DNA from: an uncultured Oscillospiraceae bacterium
Lineage (GTDB): Bacteria; Bacillota; Clostridia; Oscillospirales; Acutalibacteraceae
Reading direction: 5' to 3'
Length of the DNA: 8,210 nucleotides
Assembly (NCBI GenBank): GCA_900550315.1
Contig: URRK01000068.1
Location: forward strand, 1 to 8,210
Position numbers and translations under genes: made by a program. The notes under the pieces are model-generated. The model did not search any database. It worked only from the letters and a program-made list of their open reading frames with translations, and had not been told where the DNA came from. Positions within the stretch are counted from its first letter, which is position 1, and the number at the start of each line of letters is the position of its first letter. Shown here piece after piece: positions 1 through 7,105 of this stretch.

Positions 1-131
1 CCGGCATGCGGCAATCGGGCACTGTTATTGCCGTAAACCCCGACCGCAAAGCCCCCGTTTTTAATTACGCTGATTACGGCGTTGTTTGCGATTTTAACAC
101 CCTGCTGCAGGCGTTTGGGGAATGGCAGTAA
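1..131 (+). CDS. etfA: Electron transfer flavoprotein alpha subunit, C-terminal end (5' truncated by window)
   Basis: The reading frame starting at base 3 gives 42 residues and a TAA stop at 129-131. It begins Gly-Met-Arg-Gln-Ser and contains TVIAVNPDRKAPVF followed by ADYGVV. This is the conserved end of the EtfA C-terminal FAD-binding domain, where the usual pattern is GM..S..I.AIN.D..APIF..ADYGIV.D. EtfA pairs with EtfB in a soluble FAD heterodimer that passes electrons between acyl-CoA, lactate or other dehydrogenases and NADH, ferredoxin or quinone. Too little is visible to say whether this is a bifurcating type. The gene lies 200 bp upstream of manA and is separated from the Hdr operon by a terminator, so a functional tie to that operon is only suggestive. 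Confidence 0.88.
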   Translation, partial: GMRQSGTVIAVNPDRKAPVFNYADYGVVCDFNTLLQAFGEWQ

Positions 132-331
132 TTTTTTAAAATTCTCCAGCCTTTATTTGTGCCTTGAGCTGCTTTGGCAAGCGTTGCGTTTTAGCCTAAA
201 GGGGGAGTTTAAAACGACCGTATATTTGCTGCTTATTTAAAAAAATTAAAATCGTAAATGCCGGCAAAACAATGGGGAAAGCGGTAGGGCTTTGCCCGGT
301 TTTAATTGGTAACTGTAAAGGACGGATTTTC

Positions 332-1345
332 ATGTTTTTAACTTTTTTGCCAAACCGTGTGTGGCGCGCCTACACCGGCGGCAAGCATATTGACGCGCTG
401 CAGGGCAAAACACCGCAAATTTCGCGTTTTCCTGAGGAATGGATTGCCTCCTGCGCGCTGGCCTTTAACCCCGACCGTGTAACGCCGGGGGAGGGGCTGA
501 GCCAAACGCCGGACGGCCGTATTCTGCGCGATATTATTAACGATGATCCCGTAACCGTTTTGGGTAAACCGGTTTTTGAAAAATACCAAAAAAACAGCCC
601 GCTTTTGCTAAAGCTGTTAGACAGCGCAGAGCGTTTGGTTATTCAGGTGCACCCAACGGTTGAATTTGCTAAAAAGCGTTGGAACAGCAATTTTGGTAAA
701 ACTGAGTGCTGGTATATGTTAAATAACGGCGGCAGCGTTTACTTAGGCTTTAAGCCCGGGGTTACCCGTGCCGCTTGGGAGCAGGCTTTTCAAACCCAAA
801 ACACCGCGCAAATGCTTTCTATGCTGCACCATTTTAAGGTGCAAAAGGGCGAGCTTGTTTTGGTTACCGGCGGCGTTCCCCACGCCATAGATAAAAATTC
901 GTTTATGGTAGAATTGCAGGAGCCAACCGACCTAATGGTTATTCCGGAGCGGGTAACGCCCTCCGGTAACCGGCTGGCCGACGAAAAGCTGCACGGCGGC
1001 CTGGGCTTTAACGGGATGTTTGATTGCTTTGTTTACGAGGGTTTAAGCTACGAGGAAACCAAAGCAAAATATTTTATTGCCCCGAAAAGCATTGCCCCGG
1101 GGGTTGAGCGCCTAATTGGCGCGCCGGAGTGCGATAAATTTAATATGGATAAAATAACGGTAAACGGCGCCTTAACCTTGCCGCAAAGCAAAACCTTTTG
1201 CGAGGGCGTTGTAATTGCCGGGCAGGGCAGCGTAAACGGGCACGCCCTACAAACCGGCAACTGCTTTTTCGCCGCGGCCAACGAGCCGCCGCTAAGCTTT
1301 AGCGGCAGCCTTACCGTGTTAATTTGCACCCCGAATGTTGATTGA
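332..1345 (+). CDS. manA: Class I mannose-6-phosphate isomerase (cupin, zinc-dependent)
   Basis: This gene encodes a cytoplasmic aldose-ketose isomerase that interconverts mannose 6-phosphate and fructose 6-phosphate, linking mannose use or GDP-mannose synthesis to glycolysis. From the chosen start it is 337 residues, close to the short Bacillus-type ManA (about 315). Visible motifs are IQVHP (residues 104-108), GKTECWY (122-128), GGVPHAID (180-187) and VELQEPTD (193-200). They supply the expected zinc ligands and active-site residues, including His107, Glu125 and His184. The family's usual Asp after QVHP is Thr here. I chose the ATG at 332 because AAAGGA (317-322) lies 9 nt upstream and the family's N-terminal motif begins soon after. 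An in-frame ATG at 272 would add 20 residues with no ribosome binding site. The gene appears to be its own unit, ended by a strong terminator. Confidence 0.9.
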   Translation: MFLTFLPNRVWRAYTGGKHIDALQGKTPQISRFPEEWIASCALAFNPDRVTPGEGLSQTPDGRILRDIINDDPVTVLGKPVFEKYQKNSPLLLKLLDSAERLVIQVHPTVEFAKKRWNSNFGKTECWYMLNNGGSVYLGFKPGVTRAAWEQAFQTQNTAQMLSMLHHFKVQKGELVLVTGGVPHAIDKNSFMVELQEPTDLMVIPERVTPSGNRLADEKLHGGLGFNGMFDCFVYEGLSYEETKAKYFIAPKSIAPGVERLIGAPECDKFNMDKITVNGALTLPQSKTFCEGVVIAGQGSVNGHALQTGNCFFAAANEPPLSFSGSLTVLICTPNVD

Positions 1346-1395
1346 TTTTTATTCTTGAATTTGGTAAATTATTATTTTTAAAAACGAAAAGTTTT

Positions 1396-1439
1396 AAGCT
1401 GTTGCAGCCCCAATTTTTTAGCGGCTGCGGCAGCTTTTT
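1396..1439 (+). terminator. Intrinsic terminator after manA
   Basis: A 14-bp stem pairs 1396-1409 (AAGCTGTTGCAGCC) with 1423-1436 (GGCTGCGGCAGCTT). All positions pair if two G-U wobbles are allowed. The loop is 13 nt and a T run (1435-1439) follows directly. It starts 51 bp after the manA stop and should insulate manA from the downstream operon. A smaller hairpin, AAAAC/GTTTT around GAAAA (1381-1395), sits just before it. Confidence 0.87.
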
Positions 1440-1487
1440 GCATATCTGCCCCTGGTATATCGATAATAGTATTACTGATATGCAAAA
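1436..1487. repeat. 11-bp perfect inverted repeat, 30-bp spacer, upstream of the ldh/mdh promoter
   Basis: TTTTGCATATC (1436-1446) is the exact reverse complement of GATATGCAAAA (1477-1487). The left arm overlaps the T tract of the manA terminator and the right arm ends 7 bp before the -35 box. The arm centres are 41 bp apart, about four helical turns, so two protein sites on the same DNA face are possible. It lies upstream of the expected transcript start, so it should act as DNA rather than as an RNA hairpin of the operon. No regulator family is recognised. Confidence 0.6.
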
Positions 1488-1490
1488 CTC

Positions 1491-1512
1491 ATCATTGCAA
1501 TGATTCGCGAAT
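1491..1512. promoter_or_regulatory. Candidate operator: two overlapping perfect palindromes over the -35 box and spacer
   Basis: ATCATTGCAATGAT (1491-1504) is a perfect 14-bp palindrome containing the whole -35 hexamer TTGCAA. It shares two bases with a second perfect palindrome, ATTCGCGAAT (1503-1512), which fills most of the spacer before the -10 box. A dimeric repressor bound to either would block RNA polymerase. The sites do not match the Rex consensus (TTGTGAA-N4-TTCACAA type) that one might expect at an NADH-linked dehydrogenase gene, and I cannot name the regulator. Confidence 0.55.
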
Positions 1513-1523
1513 TATGGTATAAT
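1495..1523 (+). promoter_or_regulatory. Sigma-A type promoter with extended -10 for the ldh/mdh-fumC-hdr operon
   Basis: The -35 box is TTGCAA (1495-1500), the spacer is 17 bp, and the -10 box is a perfect TATAAT (1518-1523). The bases TG-G directly before it (1515-1517) give the extended -10 TGnTATAAT. Transcription should begin near 1530, leaving a short leader of about 25 nt that carries only the ribosome binding site. No other promoter of this quality was seen further into the operon. Confidence 0.82.
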
Positions 1524-1554
1524 CAGTTGAAAATGAAACATGGGAAGGTGCATT

Positions 1555-2499
1555 ATGAATAAAATATCTATTATTGGAACCGGCAGCGTTGGTTCAACCA
1601 TTGCGTACACCCTTACGGTTATGGGTTTAGCCTCAGAAATTGTTATGATCGACATTAACAACGAAAAGGCTTTGGGCGAGGCGCTGGATATTCGCCAGGG
1701 CACGCCGTTTTGCGGCGCTTGCTCCATTTACGCGGGCGATTACCGCGACGCCGTTAATTCGGACATTGTTATTTTAACCTCCGGCATTGCGCGTAAGCCG
1801 GGGCAGACCCGTTTGGAGCTGGCGCAAACAAACGTTAACATTACCAAATCAATTATCCCGGAAATTACAAAATACGCCCCGAATGCCACTTATGTAATTG
1901 TTAGCAACCCGGTAGATATTTTAACCTACACTTTTCACAAATTCTCCGGCATTCCGGAAAATCGCATTATCGGCTCCGGCACTATTTTAGATACCGCCCG
2001 CCTGCGTGCCCGTCTGGCCGAGTATTACAATATTAACCAAAGCAATGTGCACGCCTATGTATTTGGCGAGCATGGCGATTCCTCTTTCATTCCGTGGTCG
2101 GTTGCCAACATCTCTAATGTTCCAATTAAAGAATGTCAAAAGCTTATTACCACCCCGGGCATTAAAAACCCCGAGCTGGATTTTGAAGAAATTGAGCAGT
2201 ATGTGCGCAAGTCCGGCGGCCGGGTTATTCAGCGCAAGGGCGCAACCTTTTACGCCGTTTCGGTTTCGGTATGTCACATTTGCAAGTGCCTGCTGAGCGG
2301 TATTGATACCACGATGACGGTTTCTACCATGATGCACGGCGAGTACGGCATTGACGATGTTTGCCTAAGCACCTTGAATATGATTGGCCTGAGCGGCATA
2401 CGCGGTAAAGTAAACATTTCCCTTACCGATGACGAAATTACAAAGCTGCGCCGCAGCGCCGATACCTTAAAAGGCGTTATTGCACAGCTGGATATTTAA
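1555..2499 (+). CDS. ldh/mdh: NAD-dependent lactate/malate dehydrogenase family enzyme (LDH fold, probable malate dehydrogenase)
   Basis: This is a 314-residue cytoplasmic 2-hydroxyacid dehydrogenase. The Rossmann motif GTGSVG (8-13) and Asp33 after the second strand point to NAD. Catalytic residues are present: Arg86 (LDH Arg109), Asp146 and Arg149 in GTILDTAR, His173 in GEHGDS, and Thr231 in KGATFY. GEHGDS, Thr231 and TRLEL are LDH-like. However, the specificity position of ARKPGQTR is Arg80, aligning without gaps to LDH residue 102. That position is Gln in lactate dehydrogenases and Arg in malate dehydrogenases. Together with fumC 15 nt downstream, this favours oxaloacetate/malate over pyruvate/lactate, although homology-based annotation would probably say L-lactate dehydrogenase. 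I chose the ATG at 1555 because GGGAAGG (1542-1548) lies 6 nt upstream. The in-frame ATG at 1540 overlaps that site. This is the first gene of the operon. Confidence 0.9.
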   Translation: MNKISIIGTGSVGSTIAYTLTVMGLASEIVMIDINNEKALGEALDIRQGTPFCGACSIYAGDYRDAVNSDIVILTSGIARKPGQTRLELAQTNVNITKSIIPEITKYAPNATYVIVSNPVDILTYTFHKFSGIPENRIIGSGTILDTARLRARLAEYYNINQSNVHAYVFGEHGDSSFIPWSVANISNVPIKECQKLITTPGIKNPELDFEEIEQYVRKSGGRVIQRKGATFYAVSVSVCHICKCLLSGIDTTMTVSTMMHGEYGIDDVCLSTLNMIGLSGIRGKVNISLTDDEITKLRRSADTLKGVIAQLDI

Positions 2500-2514
2500 G
2501 AAAGGGTGAAACAA

Positions 2515-3891
2515 GTGGAATACCGTATTGAGCATGATTCCATGGGTGAAATGAAGGTTCCGGCCGACCGGCTTTGGGCGGCCCAGACCCAGCGCAGTCA
2601 CGAAAATTTTAAAATCGGTGTTGATATTGAAACAATGCCGCGGGAAATTACCCATGCCTTTGGCATTTTAAAAAAGGCCGCCGCTTTGGCAAACGCCGAG
2701 CTAAAGCCCGAAAAAATGACGGCCGAAAAGCTGCAGGCCATTTCTAAAGCGTGCGATGAAGTAATTTCCGGCGAACTGAACGGCCATTTTCCGTTAGTGG
2801 TTTGGCAAACGGGCTCCGGCACGCAGTCTAACATGAACGCGAACGAGGTTATTGCCAATCGCGCCAACCAAATTGCCGGGCAAAAGCTGTGCCACCCTAA
2901 CGACGATATTAACATGAGCCAATCCTCGAACGATACCTTTCCAACCGCCATGCACATTTCGGCGGTTTTAGCGGTGGAGGATAAGCTTTTACCGGCTGTG
3001 GAGCTGTTAATTAAAACCTTTAAGCGGCTGGAGTCCGAAAATGAGGGCATTGTAAAATCCGGCCGAACCCATTTGCAGGACGCTACGCCCATTAAATTCA
3101 GCCAGGAAATTTCGGGCTGGCGCGCCAGTTTAGAGCGGGACGCCGAACTGTTAAGGGCTGCCCTAAAGCCGCTTTACGAGTTGGCGCTGGGCGGTACTGC
3201 CGTTGGTACCGGCTTAAACGCCCCCAAGGGCTTTGCCGAGCTGGTTGCCAAAAAGGTTGCCGAGCTTACCGGCAAACCGTTTGTAACGGCCCAAAATAAG
3301 TTCCACGCCCTAACTTCTAAAGATGAAATTGTGTTCGCTCACGGGGCCATTAAGGCCACCGCCTGCGATATGCTTAAAATTGCCAACGATGTTCGCTGGC
3401 TGGCCAGCGGCCCGCGCGACGGTCTTGGCGAAATTCACATTCCCGAAAACGAGCCGGGCTCCTCTATTATGCCGGGCAAGGTGAACCCCACCCAGTGCGA
3501 GGCGGTTACTATGGTAGCCGTGCAGGTAATGGGTAACGATGTTGCTGTTGGCATGGCGGCCTCGCAGGGGAATTTTGAACTGAACGTTTTTATGCCGGTA
3601 ACGGCCTACAACTTTTTGCAGTCAGCCCGTTTGCTGGCCGAAGCCATTGTTTCGTTTAACAATAACTGCGCCGTTGGCATTACCGCGAATAAAGAAAAAA
3701 TGCACCACAACCTGCACAACTCTTTAATGCTGGTTACGGCGTTAAACCCCTACATTGGGTACGAGAATGCCGCAAAAACCGCCAAAAAAGCGTTTAAAGA
3801 TAATATTTCTTTAAAACAGGCCTGTGTAGAGTTAGGGTTTTTAACGGCCGAAAAGTTCGATGAGGTTTTTCACCCCGAGCAAATGGTTTAA
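2515..3891 (+). CDS. fumC: Class II fumarate hydratase (fumarase C)
   Basis: Fumarase C is a homotetrameric, iron-free enzyme that interconverts L-malate and fumarate. The 458-residue length fits the family (about 460). Family motifs are in order: SGTQSNMNANEV (101-112), SQSSNDTFPT (135-144), SGRTHLQDATP (182-192, with the Thr-His pair equivalent to E. coli Thr187-His188) and the signature GSSIMPGKVNPTQCE (315-329), which carries the catalytic serine loop. GSSIMPGKVNP plus NMNANE separate it from aspartase, argininosuccinate lyase and adenylosuccinate lyase, though aspartase is the closest alternative. Two in-frame GTG starts exist. I prefer the one at 2515, because GAAAGGG (2500-2506) then has an 8-nt spacer. 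The GTG at 2506 overlaps that site and would add three residues. The gene follows ldh/mdh by 15 nt and precedes hdrB by 15 nt. Confidence 0.94.
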   Translation: MEYRIEHDSMGEMKVPADRLWAAQTQRSHENFKIGVDIETMPREITHAFGILKKAAALANAELKPEKMTAEKLQAISKACDEVISGELNGHFPLVVWQTGSGTQSNMNANEVIANRANQIAGQKLCHPNDDINMSQSSNDTFPTAMHISAVLAVEDKLLPAVELLIKTFKRLESENEGIVKSGRTHLQDATPIKFSQEISGWRASLERDAELLRAALKPLYELALGGTAVGTGLNAPKGFAELVAKKVAELTGKPFVTAQNKFHALTSKDEIVFAHGAIKATACDMLKIANDVRWLASGPRDGLGEIHIPENEPGSSIMPGKVNPTQCEAVTMVAVQVMGNDVAVGMAASQGNFELNVFMPVTAYNFLQSARLLAEAIVSFNNNCAVGITANKEKMHHNLHNSLMLVTALNPYIGYENAAKTAKKAFKDNISLKQACVELGFLTAEKFDEVFHPEQMV

Positions 3892-3906
3892 AACGGGAGG
3901 TTTGTA

Positions 3907-4713
3907 ATGAAGGTCAGTTATTTTCCGGGCTGCACCCTGCGCAATAAAGCAAAGGATTTAGACTTTTACGCGCGGGAGTGCGCCAAGATTTTAGGCGTTG
4001 AGCTTTGCGAAATTGAAAATTGGCAGTGCTGCGGCGGCGTGTTTGTAACCGCGAGGGACGAAATTGCAACCAAGCTTTCCAGCGTGCACGCCCTAACCGA
4101 GGCGCGGGACGCCGGCCGGCCGCTGGTTACCGTCTGTTCGGCTTGCCACAATGTAATTAAGCAAACCAATTACGCCCTGCAAAACGACGCGGAGTTTGCC
4201 AACAAGGTACATAACTACTTAGCGCAGGATAAAAACCCCGGCGAACCCTACAACGGGGAAACCACCGTGTACCATTATTTAGAGCTGCTGCGTGACGTTG
4301 TTGGGTTTGAAAAATTAAAGCAGGCGGTTAAAAACCCGCTTACCGGCAAAAAAATTGCCGCGTATTACGGCTGTATGCTGCTGCGCCCCGGCAAGGTTAT
4401 GGCAATGGACGATGTAGAAAATCCCAGAATTTTAGAGGATTTTATTCGCGCCTTAGGCGCCGAGCCGGTTTTGTTCCCCCAGCGTAACGAGTGCTGCGGT
4501 GGTTACGCCGCGTTGGAGGATAAAGCCCTAACGGCAAAAAAATCCAACGCGGTTTGCAGCAGCGCTTTAAACAGCGGCGCCGAGCTGCTGGTTACGGCCT
4601 GTCCGCTGTGTAAGTACAATTTAGTTAAAAATGCCGGCACCATTCCGGTAATGTATTTTACCGAGCTGTTGGCAATTGCCCTTGGCGTAAAGGAGGATGT
4701 TTATGCAAAGTAA
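3907..4713 (+). CDS. hdrB: Heterodisulfide reductase-like subunit B (CCG-domain protein)
   Basis: This 268-residue protein has two complete CCG domains, each of the pattern C...CCG...C-x2-C. The first uses Cys9, Cys41-Cys42, Cys77 and Cys80; the second uses Cys156, Cys196-Cys197, Cys232 and Cys235. In methanogen HdrB these domains hold two non-cubane [4Fe-4S] clusters that cleave the CoM-S-S-CoB disulfide. All ten ligands are present, so the site looks intact. A clostridium would not be expected to make CoM or CoB, so the natural substrate here is unknown. It could be another disulfide, a small thiol, or a partner protein. A near-ideal GGGAGG (3895-3900) lies 6 nt before the ATG. There is no membrane segment. 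The gene overlaps hdrC by 11 nt, which suggests translational coupling and a 1:1 complex. Confidence 0.92.
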   Translation: MKVSYFPGCTLRNKAKDLDFYARECAKILGVELCEIENWQCCGGVFVTARDEIATKLSSVHALTEARDAGRPLVTVCSACHNVIKQTNYALQNDAEFANKVHNYLAQDKNPGEPYNGETTVYHYLELLRDVVGFEKLKQAVKNPLTGKKIAAYYGCMLLRPGKVMAMDDVENPRILEDFIRALGAEPVLFPQRNECCGGYAALEDKALTAKKSNAVCSSALNSGAELLVTACPLCKYNLVKNAGTIPVMYFTELLAIALGVKEDVYAK

Positions 4714-5095
4714 AGCCGAACGCCAAAAGGAGCAGATTCTGCGCATGAGCGGGGTAAACCCGTTAAAATGTATGCGCTGCGGTAAATGCTCCGGCACCTG
4801 CCCCTCTTACGATGAAATGGAATATCACCCGCACCAGTTTGTTTACATGGTAGAAACCGGGGATATTAACGCTTTAATGCAATCAAAATCAATTTACAAA
4901 TGTCTTTCCTGCTTTGCGTGTGTAGACCGTTGCCCCCGCGGGGTAGAGCCGGCCAAGTTAATTGAGGCGGTTCGCCTTACGGTTATTCGGCAAAAGGGCG
5001 AAAATTACTTAACCGCAAACGATTTGCCCGCCCTGCTGGATGACGATATGCCGCAGCAGGCGTTGGTTAGCGCCATGCGCAAGTACGCAAAGTAA
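4703..5095 (+). CDS. hdrC: Heterodisulfide reductase-like subunit C (two [4Fe-4S] ferredoxin)
   Basis: This small electron-transfer subunit of 130 residues has two classical C-x2-C-x2-C-x3-C motifs: Cys23/26/29/33 (CMRCGKCSGTC) and Cys67/70/73/77 (CLSCFACVDRC, followed by Pro). In Hdr complexes this protein carries electrons from HdrA to the HdrB active site. The length and the spacing between the two motifs match HdrC rather than a free ferredoxin. I chose the ATG at 4703 because AAGGAGG (4690-4696) then has a 6-nt spacer. The in-frame ATG at 4697 abuts the ribosome binding site and is unlikely to be used. The start lies inside the end of hdrB, and the stop is 15 nt before hdrA. Confidence 0.92.
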   Translation: MQSKAERQKEQILRMSGVNPLKCMRCGKCSGTCPSYDEMEYHPHQFVYMVETGDINALMQSKSIYKCLSCFACVDRCPRGVEPAKLIEAVRLTVIRQKGENYLTANDLPALLDDDMPQQALVSAMRKYAK

Positions 5096-5110
5096 GAAAG
5101 GGGAAAAGTC

Positions 5111-7105
5111 ATGCAAAGAATTGGTGTATTTGTGTGCCACTGCGGCACCAATATTGCCGGTACGGTAGATGTGAAAGCTGTGGCCGAAGCGCTGAAAAGC
5201 GAGCCGGGCGTAGTATTTTCTACCGATTACCAATATATGTGCTCCCAAGCCGGGCAAAACATGATTATAGACGCCGTAAAGCAAAATAAGCTAACCGGCA
5301 TTGTGGTTTGCTCCTGCTCGCCGCGGATGCACGAGGCTACCTTCCGCAAAACGGCTGCAGCCGCCGGCCTAAACCCCTACATGGTAGAAATTGCAAACAT
5401 TCGCGAGCAATGCTCCTGGGTACATAAGGAGATGCCGATTGGCACCGAAAAGGCCATTATTTTAGCCAAAGCCGCCGTTGCAAAGGTGCAGTTAAACGCG
5501 CCGCTTACCCCGGGTGAAAGCCCGGTTACCAAGCGCGCCTTGGTTATTGGCGGCGGAATTGCCGGTATTCAAACCGCTTTAGATATTGCCGACGCCGGGT
5601 TCCCGGTAGATATTGTAGAAACCAAGCCGACCATTGGCGGCAAAATGGCGCAGTTAGATAAAACCTTCCCAACCTTAGACTGTGCCGCCTGTATTTTAAC
5701 CCCTAAAATGGTAGATGTTGCGCAGAACGATAAGATCCGCATTTTTTCCTATTCCGAGGTTACCGGGGTAAAGGGCTTTGTGGGTAATTTTGAGGTTACC
5801 ATTAAACGCCGCGCCCGCTATGTTAAAGAGGATGTTTGCACCGGCTGCGGCCTTTGCACCGAAAAATGTCCCCAACGCAAAATACCAAACGAGTTTAATT
5901 TAGGTATGGATAACCGCCGCGCCATTTACATTCCCTTTGCGCAGGCGGTGCCAAAGGTTGCCACCATAGACCCGAATTATTGCATGATGCTGAAAACCGG
6001 TAAGTGCGGCGTTTGCTCAAAGGTATGTTCGGCCGGGGCTATTGATTACAAAGCCAAGGACGAATTTTTAGAGGAAAAATACGGCGCCATTGTTGTGGCA
6101 ACCGGCTTTAACCCCATTTCTATGGAAAAATTTAACGAGTTTGCCTACGCCGATTCTAAAGACGTTATTACTTCGTTAGAGTTAGAGCGCCTCATGAACG
6201 CTGCCGGCCCAACCGGCGGTACGCTGCTGCGCCCTTCCGACAACGAGCACCCGCACACCATTGTTTTTGTGCAGTGTGTGGGTTCCCGCTGCGAGGCCTG
6301 CGCCCAAAAGGGAAAAGAGTATTGCTCTAAGATCTGCTGTATGTACACGGCAAAGCACGCTATGCTAATTCGGGATAAATACCCCGATACAGAGGTTTAT
6401 GTTTTTTACATTGATGTGCGTACCCCGGGCAAGAATTTTGATGAATTTTACCGCCGCGCGGTAGAGGAGTACGGCGTGCATTACATTAAAGGCATGGTTG
6501 GTAAGGTTTCGCCGCAGGGCAAAAAGCTTATGGTGCAGGGCTCCGATTTAATTTACGGTAAGCAGCTGCACATTGAGGCCGACCTGGTTGTTTTAGCTGC
6601 CGCTATTGAGCCGGATAAATCTGCCCGCCCGCTGGCAACTATGTTAACCGCCAGTATGGATACCAACGATTTCTTTACCGAGGCGCACCCCAAGCTGCGC
6701 CCGGTGGAATCCCCCACGGCGGGAATTTTCCTCTCCGGCGTCTGCCAAGGGCCTAAGGATATTCCCGAAACGGTTTCGCAGGCCGGCGCGGCCGCCTCTA
6801 AGGTTATTGGCCTGCTGTGTAAGGATAAATTAATTGGCAACCCCTGCATTGCCCATTCTAACGAGCTGATGTGCAACGGTTGCTCTACCTGTGAAAAGGT
6901 TTGCCCCTACGGCGCAATTACTTACGAGAATAAAGAGTTCCGTATGCCAAACAGAACCACCAAGCTGCGCCGCGTTGCCGTTGTGAACGAGGCGGTTTGC
7001 CAGGGCTGCGGCGCCTGCACGGTTGCCTGTATGTCCGGCGCTATGGATCTGCGCGGCTTTACCAGCAAACAAATTATGGCGGAGGTTGACGCAATATGCA
7101 AGTAA
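5111..7105 (+). CDS. hdrA: Heterodisulfide reductase-like subunit A (FAD, multi-[4Fe-4S], electron-bifurcating core)
   Basis: This 664-residue flavoprotein is the hub of Hdr complexes, where its FAD splits electron pairs between ferredoxin and the HdrC/B branch. In order it shows an N-terminal HdrA domain with CHCG (9-12), Cys44 and CSCS (67-70); the FAD Rossmann motif GGGIAG (147-152); DCAAC (190-194); a first ferredoxin insert with Cys243/246/249/253 and Cys291/299/302/306; the QCVGSR and YCSKICC segments (388-410); and a C-terminal ferredoxin pair with Cys588/591/594/598 and Cys630/633/636/640. CQGPKDIPETV (545-555) is typical of the family. No selenocysteine codon is present. CEAC (394-397), just after QCVGSR, adds two cysteines that I do not recall as standard. 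AAAGGGG (5097-5103) lies 7 nt before the ATG. The 3' end overlaps mvhD by 10 nt. Confidence 0.94.
   Translation: MQRIGVFVCHCGTNIAGTVDVKAVAEALKSEPGVVFSTDYQYMCSQAGQNMIIDAVKQNKLTGIVVCSCSPRMHEATFRKTAAAAGLNPYMVEIANIREQCSWVHKEMPIGTEKAIILAKAAVAKVQLNAPLTPGESPVTKRALVIGGGIAGIQTALDIADAGFPVDIVETKPTIGGKMAQLDKTFPTLDCAACILTPKMVDVAQNDKIRIFSYSEVTGVKGFVGNFEVTIKRRARYVKEDVCTGCGLCTEKCPQRKIPNEFNLGMDNRRAIYIPFAQAVPKVATIDPNYCMMLKTGKCGVCSKVCSAGAIDYKAKDEFLEEKYGAIVVATGFNPISMEKFNEFAYADSKDVITSLELERLMNAAGPTGGTLLRPSDNEHPHTIVFVQCVGSRCEACAQKGKEYCSKICCMYTAKHAMLIRDKYPDTEVYVFYIDVRTPGKNFDEFYRRAVEEYGVHYIKGMVGKVSPQGKKLMVQGSDLIYGKQLHIEADLVVLAAAIEPDKSARPLATMLTASMDTNDFFTEAHPKLRPVESPTAGIFLSGVCQGPKDIPETVSQAGAAASKVIGLLCKDKLIGNPCIAHSNELMCNGCSTCEKVCPYGAITYENKEFRMPNRTTKLRRVAVVNEAVCQGCGACTVACMSGAMDLRGFTSKQIMAEVDAICK

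Noticed and set aside
132..331. Possible promoter or terminator between etfA and manA (TTGCTG 226-231 with TAAAAT 247-252; weak hairpins near 163-189 and 261-299)
   Set aside because: The promoter candidate has only a 15-nt spacer and poor boxes. The hairpins have short stems or large loops and no proper T tract. Nothing here is strong enough to call, so manA may be read with etfA or from an unseen promoter.
272..331. N-terminal extension of manA from the ATG at 272
   Set aside because: No ribosome binding site precedes it, the extra 20 residues do not resemble ManA, and the ATG at 332 has AAAGGA at a good distance.
1503..1512. Rex (redox sensor) site at the ldh/mdh promoter
   Set aside because: ATTCGCGAAT has a two-base centre and lacks the TTGTGAA/TTCACAA half-sites, so it does not fit the Rex consensus despite the expected type of target gene.
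1540..1554. Earlier ATG (1540) for the ldh/mdh gene
   Set aside because: It overlaps the ribosome binding site GGGAAGG and adds five residues before the conserved MNKISIIG start of the Rossmann fold.
2598..3092. Reverse-strand open frames, for example 2598-3092, 1987-2337 and 6553-6876
   Set aside because: They lie antisense inside well-supported conserved genes, show no recognisable motifs and have no sensible upstream signals. They are by-products of the codon use on the + strand.
2515..3891. fumC read as aspartase or argininosuccinate lyase
   Set aside because: The GSSIMPGKVNPTQCE signature, SGTQSNMNANE and THLQDATP fit class II fumarase best. Aspartase remains a remote alternative only.
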